From Spirochaetota bacterium (lineage in GTDB: Bacteria; Spirochaetota; UBA4802; UBA5550), in the NCBI GenBank assembly GCA_025457915.1, contig JALOTL010000003.1, positions 62,001 to 126,000 of the forward strand: DNA of 64,000 nucleotides, written 5' to 3'. A program made the position numbers and the translations under genes. The first letter of the stretch is position 1; every line of letters starts with the position of its first letter. Under the pieces are notes generated by a model. It ran no database searches. It saw only the letters and a program-made list of their open reading frames with translations, and was not told the origin of the DNA. Of the stretch, positions 26,391 to 35,190 are shown one piece after another.

Positions 26391-28838
26391 ATGGCTGACG
26401 GCGGTGATCGCATACAGAAGGGGAGCGTGCTGTTTTTGCAGAACGAAACCCCGCAATATATTTACATGCTCCAGAGCGGATCCATGGAGGTGCTTTCGGC
26501 TTCAAGGGAATACAACGGCCTTGATAAAAGCATCATCCTGTCCAAGAGCATCAGGGTCGGGATGATTAAGGATAAAACCCTGATAGCGGGATTCAGTGAT
26601 CTCCTGACCTCCCCGTTTAAAAAGACCGTCAGGGCGATGGAAGACTCAGTAATATCCAAATATCCCATCAAGACCGGGGGATACAAGGCAATTACTTCAT
26701 CGGATCCCGCGCAGGCCATTTCCATTTTGAGGCATTTATACAACAGCCTGAAATCGGCCATGGGAGACGAGGGAAGATATCTGGGCCTGTACAGAAACCT
26801 TCGGATACTCGGCGACAACCTCGGGCTGATTTATTCCTTCCTTTCAATGAAGGGCGCGTCCGGCAAGATTCATTCCGCCTCTGCGGAGCTGTCGGGAAAT
26901 TTTAAAAAATCCGGCGGTTCCATGCCGTCCCAGATCGAGGCGAAGTTTCTCATCCAGGACAATTCCCGGTACCTGAACAGCAACTATGAATTCCCGCAGG
27001 GGTCCATGGTCGGGGCGATAGATAAAAGCAATTACGATTTCATAATTAAATTTCTGAAAATGGAGCCCTCGGTCTTTAAAACCGTCATACAGGCTGACCA
27101 GTCCATCGCGGTTCACATGTTCGAAACTCTTACATCGGCGTATTCAAACTGTTTCGAGAGGGTTGAAACCATTTACAATTTCATTTCAGAAGAATTGTCG
27201 AAATTGTATGGGCTGAGGGACAGCTGGGTTTCGTACCTTGTTGACGGTCACGGCGGCGAGGACTGGAACGATTCCGGACGGCTGTCGCCGAATTTTTTTC
27301 AGCAGTTCCAGGGCCTGACGGCCAAGATCGCGTCGGTCCACACTGATCTTTACGGTAAAGACCCGGCTGACGCGCTGCCTGGAATCGGGAAGCTGGCGTT
27401 GATCAAATCCGGCGGCAAGACCCCTCTGCAGCCTGTACGCGGTGAAACTGAAACGGCCCACAGATCGCCGGGCATCATAAGCGGCGGCAACATGGGCCGG
27501 TCCATGCACCAGATATTCGAGTTCGCCATCGCGGACAAGGAATTCCAGAACAGGTTCCTGAAGATGATGAACGACTTTAAAAGGATGAAGGACCCTTTCG
27601 ACACCGAAATCGAGGGAAGAAAGGTCAGGAGACACATCACCAAGATGTACTGGGACCTGTACAAGCAGGTCTACCTGAGGAGCAAGACGGAATCCACCCT
27701 GCCGAAGCCAGCGTATCTAATGCTGATGTATGGGTTTCTTGATGAAGAGCTTCTTGAAAGGGATCAGATAAACGAGCTGAACGACCTGGCAAGGGTCAAA
27801 GAGAGGACCGGCAATATAAAGGTAGTTGTCGAAAACGAGTTCCTTTCAAGGATACACGCCGGCGAGGAGGATCCAAGCATAACCGAGATGGGGCTTACCT
27901 ACCAGGCATTTCTGCTTGAACAGGAGAAGCACAGCAAAAAGAAAGAAGACGATCGTGATGATATAAAAGACGAAAACGTTAAAAAAGCCCTGTTCGAGAT
28001 AGAGCAGAGGGTGGCAAGCGCCTGCGCCGTATGTTCCGGTTCGACAGCTACGGCGTTTCCCATCCTGAATTCCAGGGCTCTCGGCGGGAGCCTGAAACCG
28101 CTTTTCACCACCAAGCACAAGATAGAAACCATAGTAAACGGACTGAGGGACGTTGATTATTCCGTTTTTTACCGTGAAACCGTTCTGAAGATGGGCGAGG
28201 CCAGGGAAATAATCCAGGAGGAGATCACCCCTTATTTCATCCTGCTGCCGGTATACGGCACAAAGACCATGCTCTGGCAGGAGCTGACGGGCATCAACAA
28301 GAGGAGCAGGGGCAGGATCGTCATACCGATATTCTTCATGGGGGATCTCACGAGGATGCTTGCCCATTCGTTCGCATGCTTCAGGTGGGAGCTGAACAGG
28401 ACCATAAAGGGCGCCATGTGGGGGGACCCGATAGAGGGCGGAGTTACAGGCGAGTATTTCGATTACGTGAATACGTACAAAAAGATGTCGAAGCTGTCGC
28501 AGGAGGCGAAGGAGAGGATCACTGAAAGATTCAGGTCCCTCAGGACGAACAGGGACAGGTTCGCGGACGATTACATCCAGTGGGTCCTTTTCGAGAAGGA
28601 CGGCATCATGAAGCAGAATTCCGTGGTCAGGGAGATGTTTTTCAAGCACATACCATTCAGGAAGGATACCAGGGACAAGCTTGAGAACATGCCTGCATTC
28701 ACGCAGGCGGCCAACCGGTACAAGAATGTGAATAAAAGGATCGTCGAGGCTTCAGAGAGAAAATTCAAAAAATACCAGGACGAACAGGGGAATTTTCCGG
28801 ACAAGATACAGAAGTATATCGAGTTTTTAAAAATATGA
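26391..28838 (+). CDS. Large protein with N-terminal cyclic-nucleotide-binding-like domain, function unknown
   Basis: The 815-residue protein begins with a cNMP-binding-type beta-roll (about 5-105: KGSVLFLQNETPQYIYMLQSG, then a later SKYPIKTGGYKAI). It has no clear phosphate-binding cassette, so ligand binding is uncertain. The remainder is mostly helical, charged and without a recognised domain. A polar linker with a Lys/Asp-rich run occurs near 515-530. There are no signal peptide and no membrane helices. GGAG lies 8 bases ahead of the ATG. It follows the HNH gene and is convergent with the NamZ-like gene 6 bases away. Confidence 0.6.
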   Translation: MADGGDRIQKGSVLFLQNETPQYIYMLQSGSMEVLSASREYNGLDKSIILSKSIRVGMIKDKTLIAGFSDLLTSPFKKTVRAMEDSVISKYPIKTGGYKAITSSDPAQAISILRHLYNSLKSAMGDEGRYLGLYRNLRILGDNLGLIYSFLSMKGASGKIHSASAELSGNFKKSGGSMPSQIEAKFLIQDNSRYLNSNYEFPQGSMVGAIDKSNYDFIIKFLKMEPSVFKTVIQADQSIAVHMFETLTSAYSNCFERVETIYNFISEELSKLYGLRDSWVSYLVDGHGGEDWNDSGRLSPNFFQQFQGLTAKIASVHTDLYGKDPADALPGIGKLALIKSGGKTPLQPVRGETETAHRSPGIISGGNMGRSMHQIFEFAIADKEFQNRFLKMMNDFKRMKDPFDTEIEGRKVRRHITKMYWDLYKQVYLRSKTESTLPKPAYLMLMYGFLDEELLERDQINELNDLARVKERTGNIKVVVENEFLSRIHAGEEDPSITEMGLTYQAFLLEQEKHSKKKEDDRDDIKDENVKKALFEIEQRVASACAVCSGSTATAFPILNSRALGGSLKPLFTTKHKIETIVNGLRDVDYSVFYRETVLKMGEAREIIQEEITPYFILLPVYGTKTMLWQELTGINKRSRGRIVIPIFFMGDLTRMLAHSFACFRWELNRTIKGAMWGDPIEGGVTGEYFDYVNTYKKMSKLSQEAKERITERFRSLRTNRDRFADDYIQWVLFEKDGIMKQNSVVREMFFKHIPFRKDTRDKLENMPAFTQAANRYKNVNKRIVEASERKFKKYQDEQGNFPDKIQKYIEFLKI

Positions 28839-28844
28839 AATCAA

Positions 28845-30089
28845 TCAATAGATGAGATATTTCTTTCTTTTTTTATTGAACAGCGAGGACTCTTTTTCAA
28901 TCTCTTTTCTGAATTCGGAATAATCCTTCCCTGATATTACCGCCTTCCTCAGCCTGTCCGTGCCGGCGAGGCTGTCAATCTCATAGCTCCCCCCGAAGCT
29001 GTCCCACCTTGCAGGGGGATAGGTTTTCATTATGTATTTAATTATCCTGAACGACACCTCGGTGGGGCTGAATTTGCCGCCCAGATAAAAAATCTGTGCG
29101 CCTCCGCACCTGGTTGATGAATGCTTGCTGAATGTCGGGAGAAAATAGACCGGCCTGAACCTGAAATTCTTCAGGCCCAGTTCTTCCAGGCCCCTGCAGA
29201 ACGACACCGGTTCTATCCACGGCGCGCCTATATATTCAAAGGGTTTGGGCGTTCCCCTTCCTAGTGAGATGTTTATGCCCTCCATGAGCACCATCGATGT
29301 GTACAGGATCGATGATTCATATGTCGGAAGATTGGGGGACGGCGGCACCCATGGGAGCGCTGATTCGGTATACATCATGTCCCTGTCGTAGCCTTTCATC
29401 CTGATTACCCTGAGCTTCACTTCCTTCGCGTATTCCCCCCTGTAGTATTCGGCCGATTCCCCCACTGTCATGTCGTAGAGAAAGGTGGAAGGGAAGGCGC
29501 TGATGAACCTGGTGGTGAACCTTTTTTCAAGGAATGCACCGTCCACACCCAGGAATGATGCCGGGTTGGGCCGGTCAAGGACTATCAGTTCGATACCGCT
29601 CCCGTTCAGGCAATCCATTATGAATTTAAGATTGGTGATGTAGGTGTAGCATCGCATGCCCATGTCCTGGATGTCAAAAATAACGATATCGGCCTTTTTA
29701 GTCAGATACCTGACGTCGCCAGCGCTTAATTTATGGAGGTTGTAAACAACGGTTTTCACCCTGCTTTCGAAGTAGAACTGGCTGGGGTCGTATTTGTTTT
29801 CATAGCCGTACAGGCCGTGTTCCGGCGCCATTATCATTGCCACGTCGATCCCGCAGCTCCTCAATAAACCGATGTTGCTTTCCAGATTATAGTTCACCCC
29901 GGAATGGTTGGTTACCAGGACGGCCCTTTTGCCCTTGTAGTCCCTTGCGTATTTTTTTATGAAAACCTCAAGCCCGGTCTTGACCTTCGGGCCGTTTGAA
30001 TTGAGATGGTAACCCCTGCTGCCCGAGCACGATGAAATCGCCGCAAGCAGCACAAAAGCAAATGATCGGATTAATAAGTTAGATGCCAT
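28845..30089 (-). CDS. NamZ-like (DUF1343) exo-beta-N-acetylmuramidase lipoprotein
   Basis: The 414-residue protein has a lipobox-like ISSC near residue 20, so it is probably a lipoprotein of the envelope. The body carries the DUF1343 motifs LVTNHSGV, MAPEHGLYG, FDIQDMGMRCYTYI, LDRPNP, WVPPSPNLPT and EGINISLGRGTPKPFEYIGAPW. NamZ of Bacillus releases terminal MurNAc from peptidoglycan fragments, so a role in wall turnover is likely by family. No GlcNAc-ase or MurNAc permease neighbour is present. Confidence 0.88.
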   Translation of the reverse strand: MASNLLIRSFAFVLLAAISSCSGSRGYHLNSNGPKVKTGLEVFIKKYARDYKGKRAVLVTNHSGVNYNLESNIGLLRSCGIDVAMIMAPEHGLYGYENKYDPSQFYFESRVKTVVYNLHKLSAGDVRYLTKKADIVIFDIQDMGMRCYTYITNLKFIMDCLNGSGIELIVLDRPNPASFLGVDGAFLEKRFTTRFISAFPSTFLYDMTVGESAEYYRGEYAKEVKLRVIRMKGYDRDMMYTESALPWVPPSPNLPTYESSILYTSMVLMEGINISLGRGTPKPFEYIGAPWIEPVSFCRGLEELGLKNFRFRPVYFLPTFSKHSSTRCGGAQIFYLGGKFSPTEVSFRIIKYIMKTYPPARWDSFGGSYEIDSLAGTDRLRKAVISGKDYSEFRKEIEKESSLFNKKRKKYLIY

Positions 30090-30261
30090 TTTTGACCGTA
30101 GCTTGAAGATATAATTTTATATGGATTAGTTAAAGCGTCATCCGGTGAAAAAAACAAATATATTCAAGTCAAGTTGCAGGTGTCAAGAAAGTAATAATCC
30201 TGCTTGACAGAATATTATAATATGTTTTTTAACAGCACAGAAAGTCATTCAGGAAAAGGAT

Positions 30262-30891
30262 ATGGACTTCTCAGGGAAACTTAAATTTTTCTTCATCGCG
30301 GTAATTTTCTTTCTATCAACATGCGCTTCGTCTGTAAGCGAAAAAAGGGAACAGCAGATACTTGACAATTACAGCCAGTCCAGGAGCGACAAGTACGCCG
30401 CCCTCCTGGTTGATGAATCGCGATACACGACGAGCGGCGGGATGTATCACAAGAAGTTCTATAAATATCTCATAGCCGTGGCAGCAGACCTTATCGAGAA
30501 AAAAAACATGACGATAGTAAAAGGAACCGTCGGGTTTTATTACGACAGGAAATCCGGGAGCCCGAATGTGCTCTACCTGGGCCTGGACATAGACACCTCC
30601 CTGAATATGGATAACGGTTTCGAAGCATCTGCGCTTAAGATTTTAAAGAAGAACCTCAAGGCCGTCGTTCACACGATGAATTCATGCAAGACCATTTTTT
30701 ATGAAGGCGAAGTCCAGGGAGCGGTCATCGGCTGGAAATGGAGGGACGGCGGCAGGGACGAGCAGCTCAATATCTGGCTGAAAAAGGGCGACATGATCCA
30801 GTTTGAAGAGAAAAAGCTGACTTTCGAGGAACTGATACAGAAAAGCGATATAATCAACACGGCCGGAAAGCCGGTCAGGCTTCCAATATAA
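30262..30891 (+). CDS. Predicted lipoprotein, function unknown
   Basis: The 209-residue product has a short signal with LSTCASS, a lipobox. The mature part shows alternating strands and helices (VGFYYDRKSGSPN, LYLGLDIDTS) and no known domain. AAGGATAT precedes the ATG. Upstream lie a TATAAT (30216-30221) and a TTGACA (30204), but they are only 6 bases apart and cannot form one promoter. The last 17 bases overlap the convergent hisC gene. Confidence 0.6.
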   Translation: MDFSGKLKFFFIAVIFFLSTCASSVSEKREQQILDNYSQSRSDKYAALLVDESRYTTSGGMYHKKFYKYLIAVAADLIEKKNMTIVKGTVGFYYDRKSGSPNVLYLGLDIDTSLNMDNGFEASALKILKKNLKAVVHTMNSCKTIFYEGEVQGAVIGWKWRDGGRDEQLNIWLKKGDMIQFEEKKLTFEELIQKSDIINTAGKPVRLPI

Positions 30892-31927
30892 CCGATAGCT
30901 CTTTTACCAGGGTTTTTATCTCCATCATGGTCCCCACGGATATCCTTATATAATCCGATACCGCAGGCGATGTGAAATACCTTACCAGGATTTTTTTCTC
31001 TTTGAGGCTTTCATACAGTTCCAATGCTTTTTTCTTTCCGTGTTTTACCAGGACGAAGTTTGCCCTTGACGGAACAACCGTGAAACCGAGGGCCTGGAGC
31101 ATTTCCTCCATGTATTCCTTGTTGTTCCTGAGCATCTGTATGTTGTAATTAAAGCCCTTCGTGTCGTTTAGCGCGGCAAGAGCGCCGGCCAGGGCCAGCC
31201 TGTCGATGTTGTAGGAGTCCTTGATCTTGAGAAATCCTTTGATTATATCGCTGCAGGCCACGGCGAGTCCGATCCTCAATCCCGCCAGGGAATAGGATTT
31301 CGAGAATGACCTCGTGACTATGAGATTGTCGAAATCTTCGACAAGGTCCAGTGCGGTGTCGCCGTAAAATTCGTTGTACGCCTCGTCGATTACGAGCAGG
31401 CCCTTGAATTTTCCGAGGAACGATTTTATATCCTTTATGCCGCACAATGTGCCGGTTGGGTTATTCGGGTTTGCTATCACCGCGAGCGAATACTTTTTTT
31501 TTAGAAACCCGTCCATATTGTACTCGAAGTTTTTTCCCAGGTTTACGGTTTCATATTTGATCCCGTTGAATTCGGCGAGGGTGTTGTAAAGGGAGTACGA
31601 CGGATACGGGAAGGCGGCCGTCTGGGTTCCTTCAATAAACCCCCTGAAGATAAGGGAAAAAATCTCATCGGACCCGTTGCCGACGAATACGTTTTCAGCC
31701 TTCAGCCCGTTTTTTGCCGCAAAGGCCGATCTCAAATCCTTTGCCTCCGGATCGGGATACCTTCTGAGCGATTCATTGCACGAATTCCTGAGAGCGTCAA
31801 GCACGGCCTTCGAAGGCGGGAAGGGGTTCTCGTTTGTATTGAGCTTAATGTATGTATCGACATCTCCCGGCTGTTCGCCGGGTATGTATTCGGTCGAGTT
31901 TTTCAGTTTGCTGTTCCAGAATTTCAA
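30875..31927 (-). CDS. hisC: Histidinol-phosphate aminotransferase
   Basis: The 350-residue class I/II PLP aminotransferase has KLNTNENPFPPSKAV, GNGSDEIFSLIFR, ANPNNPTGT, VIDEAYNEF and the lysine motif TRSFSKSYSLAGLRIG. It transaminates imidazole-acetol phosphate to histidinol phosphate. No other his genes are in the window, and some HisC-like enzymes act on aromatic amino acids instead. It follows pyrD with only one base between, so they are one transcript, and it overlaps the convergent lipoprotein gene. Confidence 0.88.
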   Translation of the reverse strand: MKFWNSKLKNSTEYIPGEQPGDVDTYIKLNTNENPFPPSKAVLDALRNSCNESLRRYPDPEAKDLRSAFAAKNGLKAENVFVGNGSDEIFSLIFRGFIEGTQTAAFPYPSYSLYNTLAEFNGIKYETVNLGKNFEYNMDGFLKKKYSLAVIANPNNPTGTLCGIKDIKSFLGKFKGLLVIDEAYNEFYGDTALDLVEDFDNLIVTRSFSKSYSLAGLRIGLAVACSDIIKGFLKIKDSYNIDRLALAGALAALNDTKGFNYNIQMLRNNKEYMEEMLQALGFTVVPSRANFVLVKHGKKKALELYESLKEKKILVRYFTSPAVSDYIRISVGTMMEIKTLVKELSVILEA

Positions 31928-31928
31928 T

Positions 31929-32849
31929 TCATTCTCCGCTGCGGATGTGGGCGATGCCTTTAATTTCCGCCAGGCCGCCGATTTTTTTGGAATCCATGTA
32001 TTCCCGGATGCCGTCTATAATGTCAACCGATATTTTCGGATCCACCATGTTCATGGTACCAATGGAAACCGCGGAAGCGCCCGCCATGATGAACTCGAGG
32101 GCGTCTTCCGTGCCGGAAATGCCGCCGATCCCGATTACAGGGATGTTCACCTTTTCGTAAATCTGGTATACCGCCCTGACGGCAAGCGGTTTGATGGCAG
32201 GGCCGCTCAGGCCGGCGACCTTGTTCTCGAAATGCGGTCGCCTGGTTTTTATATCGATTTTCATTCCCAGGAAAGTATTTACCGCGGAGACAGCGTCCGC
32301 TCCGCAGAGTTCGGCTGCAGCGGCGAATTCTGTTATGTCAGTGACGTTCGGCGAGAGCTTCACAATCAGGCATCCCCCGGTTTTTTTACGGGCCTTTTCA
32401 AGAAGACGGGTGAATATTGTGATATCGGTGCCGAAAGCCATGCCGCCCTGCTTGACGTTGGGGCAGGACACGTTGAGCTCCACCGCGTCTATCCCGGCTG
32501 TGTGGGAAAGAACATCACAGAGCTCCTCGTTTTCCTCCTCGGAATGCCCGGCAATATTGGGTATGACTGTTGCGCCTGATTTCAGCAGGAACGGGAGCTT
32601 GAACTTCAGGAATTCATCAAGTCCCACGTTTTCGAGGCCGATTGAATTGAGGACACCGGACGGGGTTTCTATTATTCTGTTTCCCCTGTTTCCCTCCCTG
32701 GGCTTGATCGACAGGCCCTTCGTGAAAACCGCTCCCAGCCTGGAGATGTCAATGTACGCGGAAAGCTCCTCACCGTATCCGGCCGTCCCTGACGCCACGG
32801 TTACCGGGTTTTTCAGCGTAAGTTTTCCTATTTTTACGGAGATATCCAA
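31929..32849 (-). CDS. pyrD: Dihydroorotate dehydrogenase, class 1B catalytic subunit type
   Basis: The 306-residue TIM-barrel flavoprotein has NPVTVASGTAGYG, IGLENVG, the catalytic-Cys motif NVSCPNVKQGG of class 1 enzymes, VKLSPNV, and the FMN-phosphate loop IGIGGISGTEDALEFIMAGASAVSIGT. It oxidises dihydroorotate to orotate for pyrimidine synthesis. Class 1B enzymes work with PyrK; no pyrK is adjacent. It is first in a two-gene unit with hisC. Confidence 0.9.
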   Translation of the reverse strand: MDISVKIGKLTLKNPVTVASGTAGYGEELSAYIDISRLGAVFTKGLSIKPREGNRGNRIIETPSGVLNSIGLENVGLDEFLKFKLPFLLKSGATVIPNIAGHSEEENEELCDVLSHTAGIDAVELNVSCPNVKQGGMAFGTDITIFTRLLEKARKKTGGCLIVKLSPNVTDITEFAAAAELCGADAVSAVNTFLGMKIDIKTRRPHFENKVAGLSGPAIKPLAVRAVYQIYEKVNIPVIGIGGISGTEDALEFIMAGASAVSIGTMNMVDPKISVDIIDGIREYMDSKKIGGLAEIKGIAHIRSGE

Positions 32850-32939
32850 TTCCTGCCTATCCGGGAAACCGTTTTAATCAAGTCCGGATATTAGTCAAGA
32901 ATTAATAGGAGGCCGGGATCTCCCCGGTTAAAATAAAGA

Positions 32940-33941
32940 TTACCGTTTTCCAGTCCCGCTCTGGAGGGCTTTTCTTATGGCTTCTTTTTTCCTGAAAACA
33001 TCCGCGTCTTCGCCCATCATTTCATTCTGGAGGGTCTCCAGCCTGCTTTCTTTTTCTTCCCTTGACAGGCCCGGTTCCGTTAAAACCGCTTTTTCCTTTT
33101 CGCGGTAGCTCCCTTCATTTTTTTTCTGCTGGGCCAACTTCCTGTCGAGCCCTTCCAGCCGGTCCACTATTGCAGGAGCAAAGAATTCCTCCCTGATTTT
33201 CCGCACGGCTGCCTCGCGCTGTCCGGGATTCATTTCATTGAGGTCTTTTTTGTAAATGGTCAGTTTTTCATCGCACCTCGCGGAAGGATCCGTTCTGTAT
33301 GATTCGGCCTCTTCAGCGTCTGCGCCCCAGAACTGGCCGCCCAGGTTTTTCAGGCGTTTTTCCTTGTCCTTTCCGTAGAGGCTGCCGTCGTTGACTATGC
33401 TTTCCCGCTTGATGCCGAATTCAAGGGTCTTGACCTCGGCACCGAAGAGGGAATCCGCGGTCTCTTTGCCGAAATAATCCCTCCTGTAGTTTTGCAGGTC
33501 AGAAAGTACGGTTATAGCTTCTGAAGTGTTCCCGGGCTGTTTTTTGTTCTGGAATTCGCTGTTCACGTCTATCTCGTACTGCGTGAACTTTTTGTATAAT
33601 GCAAAAAGTTCCTCCGCCTTTTCCCGGGGGAGTATCGAGAGCATATATTCATGCACTGCCGCGAAATGATCTCCAAGTGTTTTTTCTTCCTGGAAGTGGG
33701 TCTGGAGAGACTTGAAATACCTCAGGGTGTGGGGATTGGCCGCAGTCGATGAAAAGTAATTTTTCGCCTCAGGATCGTTGAACTCGACTGGGGCATGGAA
33801 CAGTTTCACGTCCTTGAACCTTATATTTTTGTTGCCGCCGAAGATCTCTTCCTTTCCCCCTCCGCGGAAGGCAACGGCATAAACAATGATCAGCACGACC
33901 GCTGGTATCGCAATGAACGCTGTTATTTTTTTTATGTCCAT
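32940..33941 (-). CDS. Lipase-specific foldase/chaperone (Lif)
   Basis: The 333-residue protein has an N-terminal membrane anchor (about 8-26), a linker and a long, charged, helical domain, as in lipase foldases. The usual RxxFDY(F/Y)LS motif is recognisable only in degenerate form (TLRYFKSLQTHFQEEKTLGD), yet the size, topology and neighbour fit well. It would fold the exported lipase in the periplasm. It lies 71 bases downstream of the lipase gene on the same strand, with a strong hairpin between. Confidence 0.75.
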   Translation of the reverse strand: MDIKKITAFIAIPAVVLIIVYAVAFRGGGKEEIFGGNKNIRFKDVKLFHAPVEFNDPEAKNYFSSTAANPHTLRYFKSLQTHFQEEKTLGDHFAAVHEYMLSILPREKAEELFALYKKFTQYEIDVNSEFQNKKQPGNTSEAITVLSDLQNYRRDYFGKETADSLFGAEVKTLEFGIKRESIVNDGSLYGKDKEKRLKNLGGQFWGADAEEAESYRTDPSARCDEKLTIYKKDLNEMNPGQREAAVRKIREEFFAPAIVDRLEGLDRKLAQQKKNEGSYREKEKAVLTEPGLSREEKESRLETLQNEMMGEDADVFRKKEAIRKALQSGTGKR

Positions 33942-33963
33942 TTTTTCATTCCTGTCATATGAA

Positions 33964-33989
33964 AAGCCACTGCCCGGGGGCAGTGGCTT
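33964..33989 (-). terminator. Strong hairpin between lipase and foldase genes
   Basis: AAGCCACTGCC (33964-33974) and GGCAGTGGCTT (33979-33989) form a perfect 11-bp stem with a 4-base loop. On the minus strand a TTTT run follows the stem, and on the plus strand GTTTT follows. It sits just after the lipase stop and before the foldase start, so it probably ends or reduces read-through, giving more lipase than foldase message. Confidence 0.7.
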
Positions 33990-34012
33990 GTTTTAATCAA
34001 TGAAATGCTATT

Positions 34013-34993
34013 TTAATATCCTTTCGCTTTTAGGTCCGCGACCATGTTCACGTAAAATTCAGGGACATCGAAACCGGGGGTGCCTCCGTGGAAGAGACCC
34101 AGAAGTCCCCTGTCTACCATGGCCTGGTGCCCCATGCCCGGACCCCAGAGAGGTCCGGTTACAACGCCCTTAACCATTGCGTATGGCGCCGATGCTTCCG
34201 GGACGACGCCGTCATTCGGCCTGTCGCCGTATGAATTGAGTATGAGGTTTCCAATATTTATAGTCGGATCCGCGGTAAGCGGGAACAGAACCCTGCCGAT
34301 CCAGCTCTGGCAGAAAACACCGGTGATGCCTTTCCCCGGGGCCAGGTCGTCGTATCCGAGAAGGTTCTTTATCTGCTGGTTGATTATTGTCATCCTGCTG
34401 GGCCTCATATCCAGGGGCCCGAGGCCGTTTGGATTCGTGTCGCCCTCGATCCTTGCAATCATCTCGATGAAATAACCGACATACTTCCTGTTTGCTTCGC
34501 CGACTATTCCTACCGCGGCGTCTTCAATGAATGTAACGATATTGGTGCCCCTGAGGGGGGATGTTATCGAGGTGAATGATGCGACCCTGTCCCTGAAAGG
34601 TTTTCCCCTGACGGGCTGGTCTTTATAGATCGCGTACATGAGCCTGAATTGTATCGCGCCCTGGGAATGGCAGATGAAATTCAGTTTTTCCGCTTCCGGG
34701 TGCTCGATGAAATATTTGTTCACGTTGGCCCAGATGGTCTCCGCTCCGCCGAGCATGCTGTCCCAGCCGTTCTGCCCGCCCCTGGTGATTTTAGCTGACT
34801 GTTCTTCGAGCTTGGAGGGAATTGTTCCCCAGTAATCGATTCCGAAAGTACTGTCCCTGAACATGAAGCCATGCACGAGCATGATCGGGTGTTTGGTTTT
34901 GCACTTTTCGTTTGATGAGCCGCCGGCCTGAAGGTCGAATTTCAGGGTGATAAGAAATGCTACTGCCAGAATAACCGTGATTATCCTTTTCAC
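34013..34993 (-). CDS. Secreted triacylglycerol lipase (family I type)
   Basis: The 326-residue protein has a signal peptide (1-23) and an alpha/beta-hydrolase fold. It shows PIMLVHGF (oxyanion loop, His41-Gly42) followed by STFGIDYWGTIP as in Pseudomonas-type lipases. The nucleophile Ser110 sits in CHSQG in place of the family's GHSQG. The Asp of PNDGVVPEAS and the His of GMGHQAMVDRG complete the triad. It should hydrolyse long-chain acylglycerols outside the cell after folding by the downstream foldase. The family's Ca2+ site cannot be judged. Confidence 0.85.
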   Translation of the reverse strand: MKRIITVILAVAFLITLKFDLQAGGSSNEKCKTKHPIMLVHGFMFRDSTFGIDYWGTIPSKLEEQSAKITRGGQNGWDSMLGGAETIWANVNKYFIEHPEAEKLNFICHSQGAIQFRLMYAIYKDQPVRGKPFRDRVASFTSITSPLRGTNIVTFIEDAAVGIVGEANRKYVGYFIEMIARIEGDTNPNGLGPLDMRPSRMTIINQQIKNLLGYDDLAPGKGITGVFCQSWIGRVLFPLTADPTINIGNLILNSYGDRPNDGVVPEASAPYAMVKGVVTGPLWGPGMGHQAMVDRGLLGLFHGGTPGFDVPEFYVNMVADLKAKGY

Positions 34994-35190
34994 TTTAAGC
35001 CTCCTCTGATTCTTTATCTTTTTTTAAAATCCGGCCGATTATCATAGTTTTTATTATTAAAATTTAACTAGATAAAAAACGACCAGACGGTTTGTTTTTA
35101 CTGTATGTTTTTTATACTTGTTTATAAATAAAGCAAGAAAAAAAATTTAATAAATGGAATTTATTTCTTTGTGTGGATTGAAAAAATTGA

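Noticed and set aside
27846-28649. A 267-codon minus-strand frame within the 815-residue protein gene.
   Set aside because: The plus-strand gene has a ribosome site, normal codon use and a full-length frame; the opposite frame is a by-product of GC-biased codon positions.
30204-30221. TTGACA and TATAAT boxes upstream of the lipoprotein at 30262.
   Set aside because: They are only 6 bases apart, so they cannot be the -35 and -10 of one promoter; no partner at a proper distance was found.
31677-32579. A 300-codon plus-strand frame across hisC and pyrD.
   Set aside because: It crosses two well-identified genes on the other strand and has no recognisable domain.
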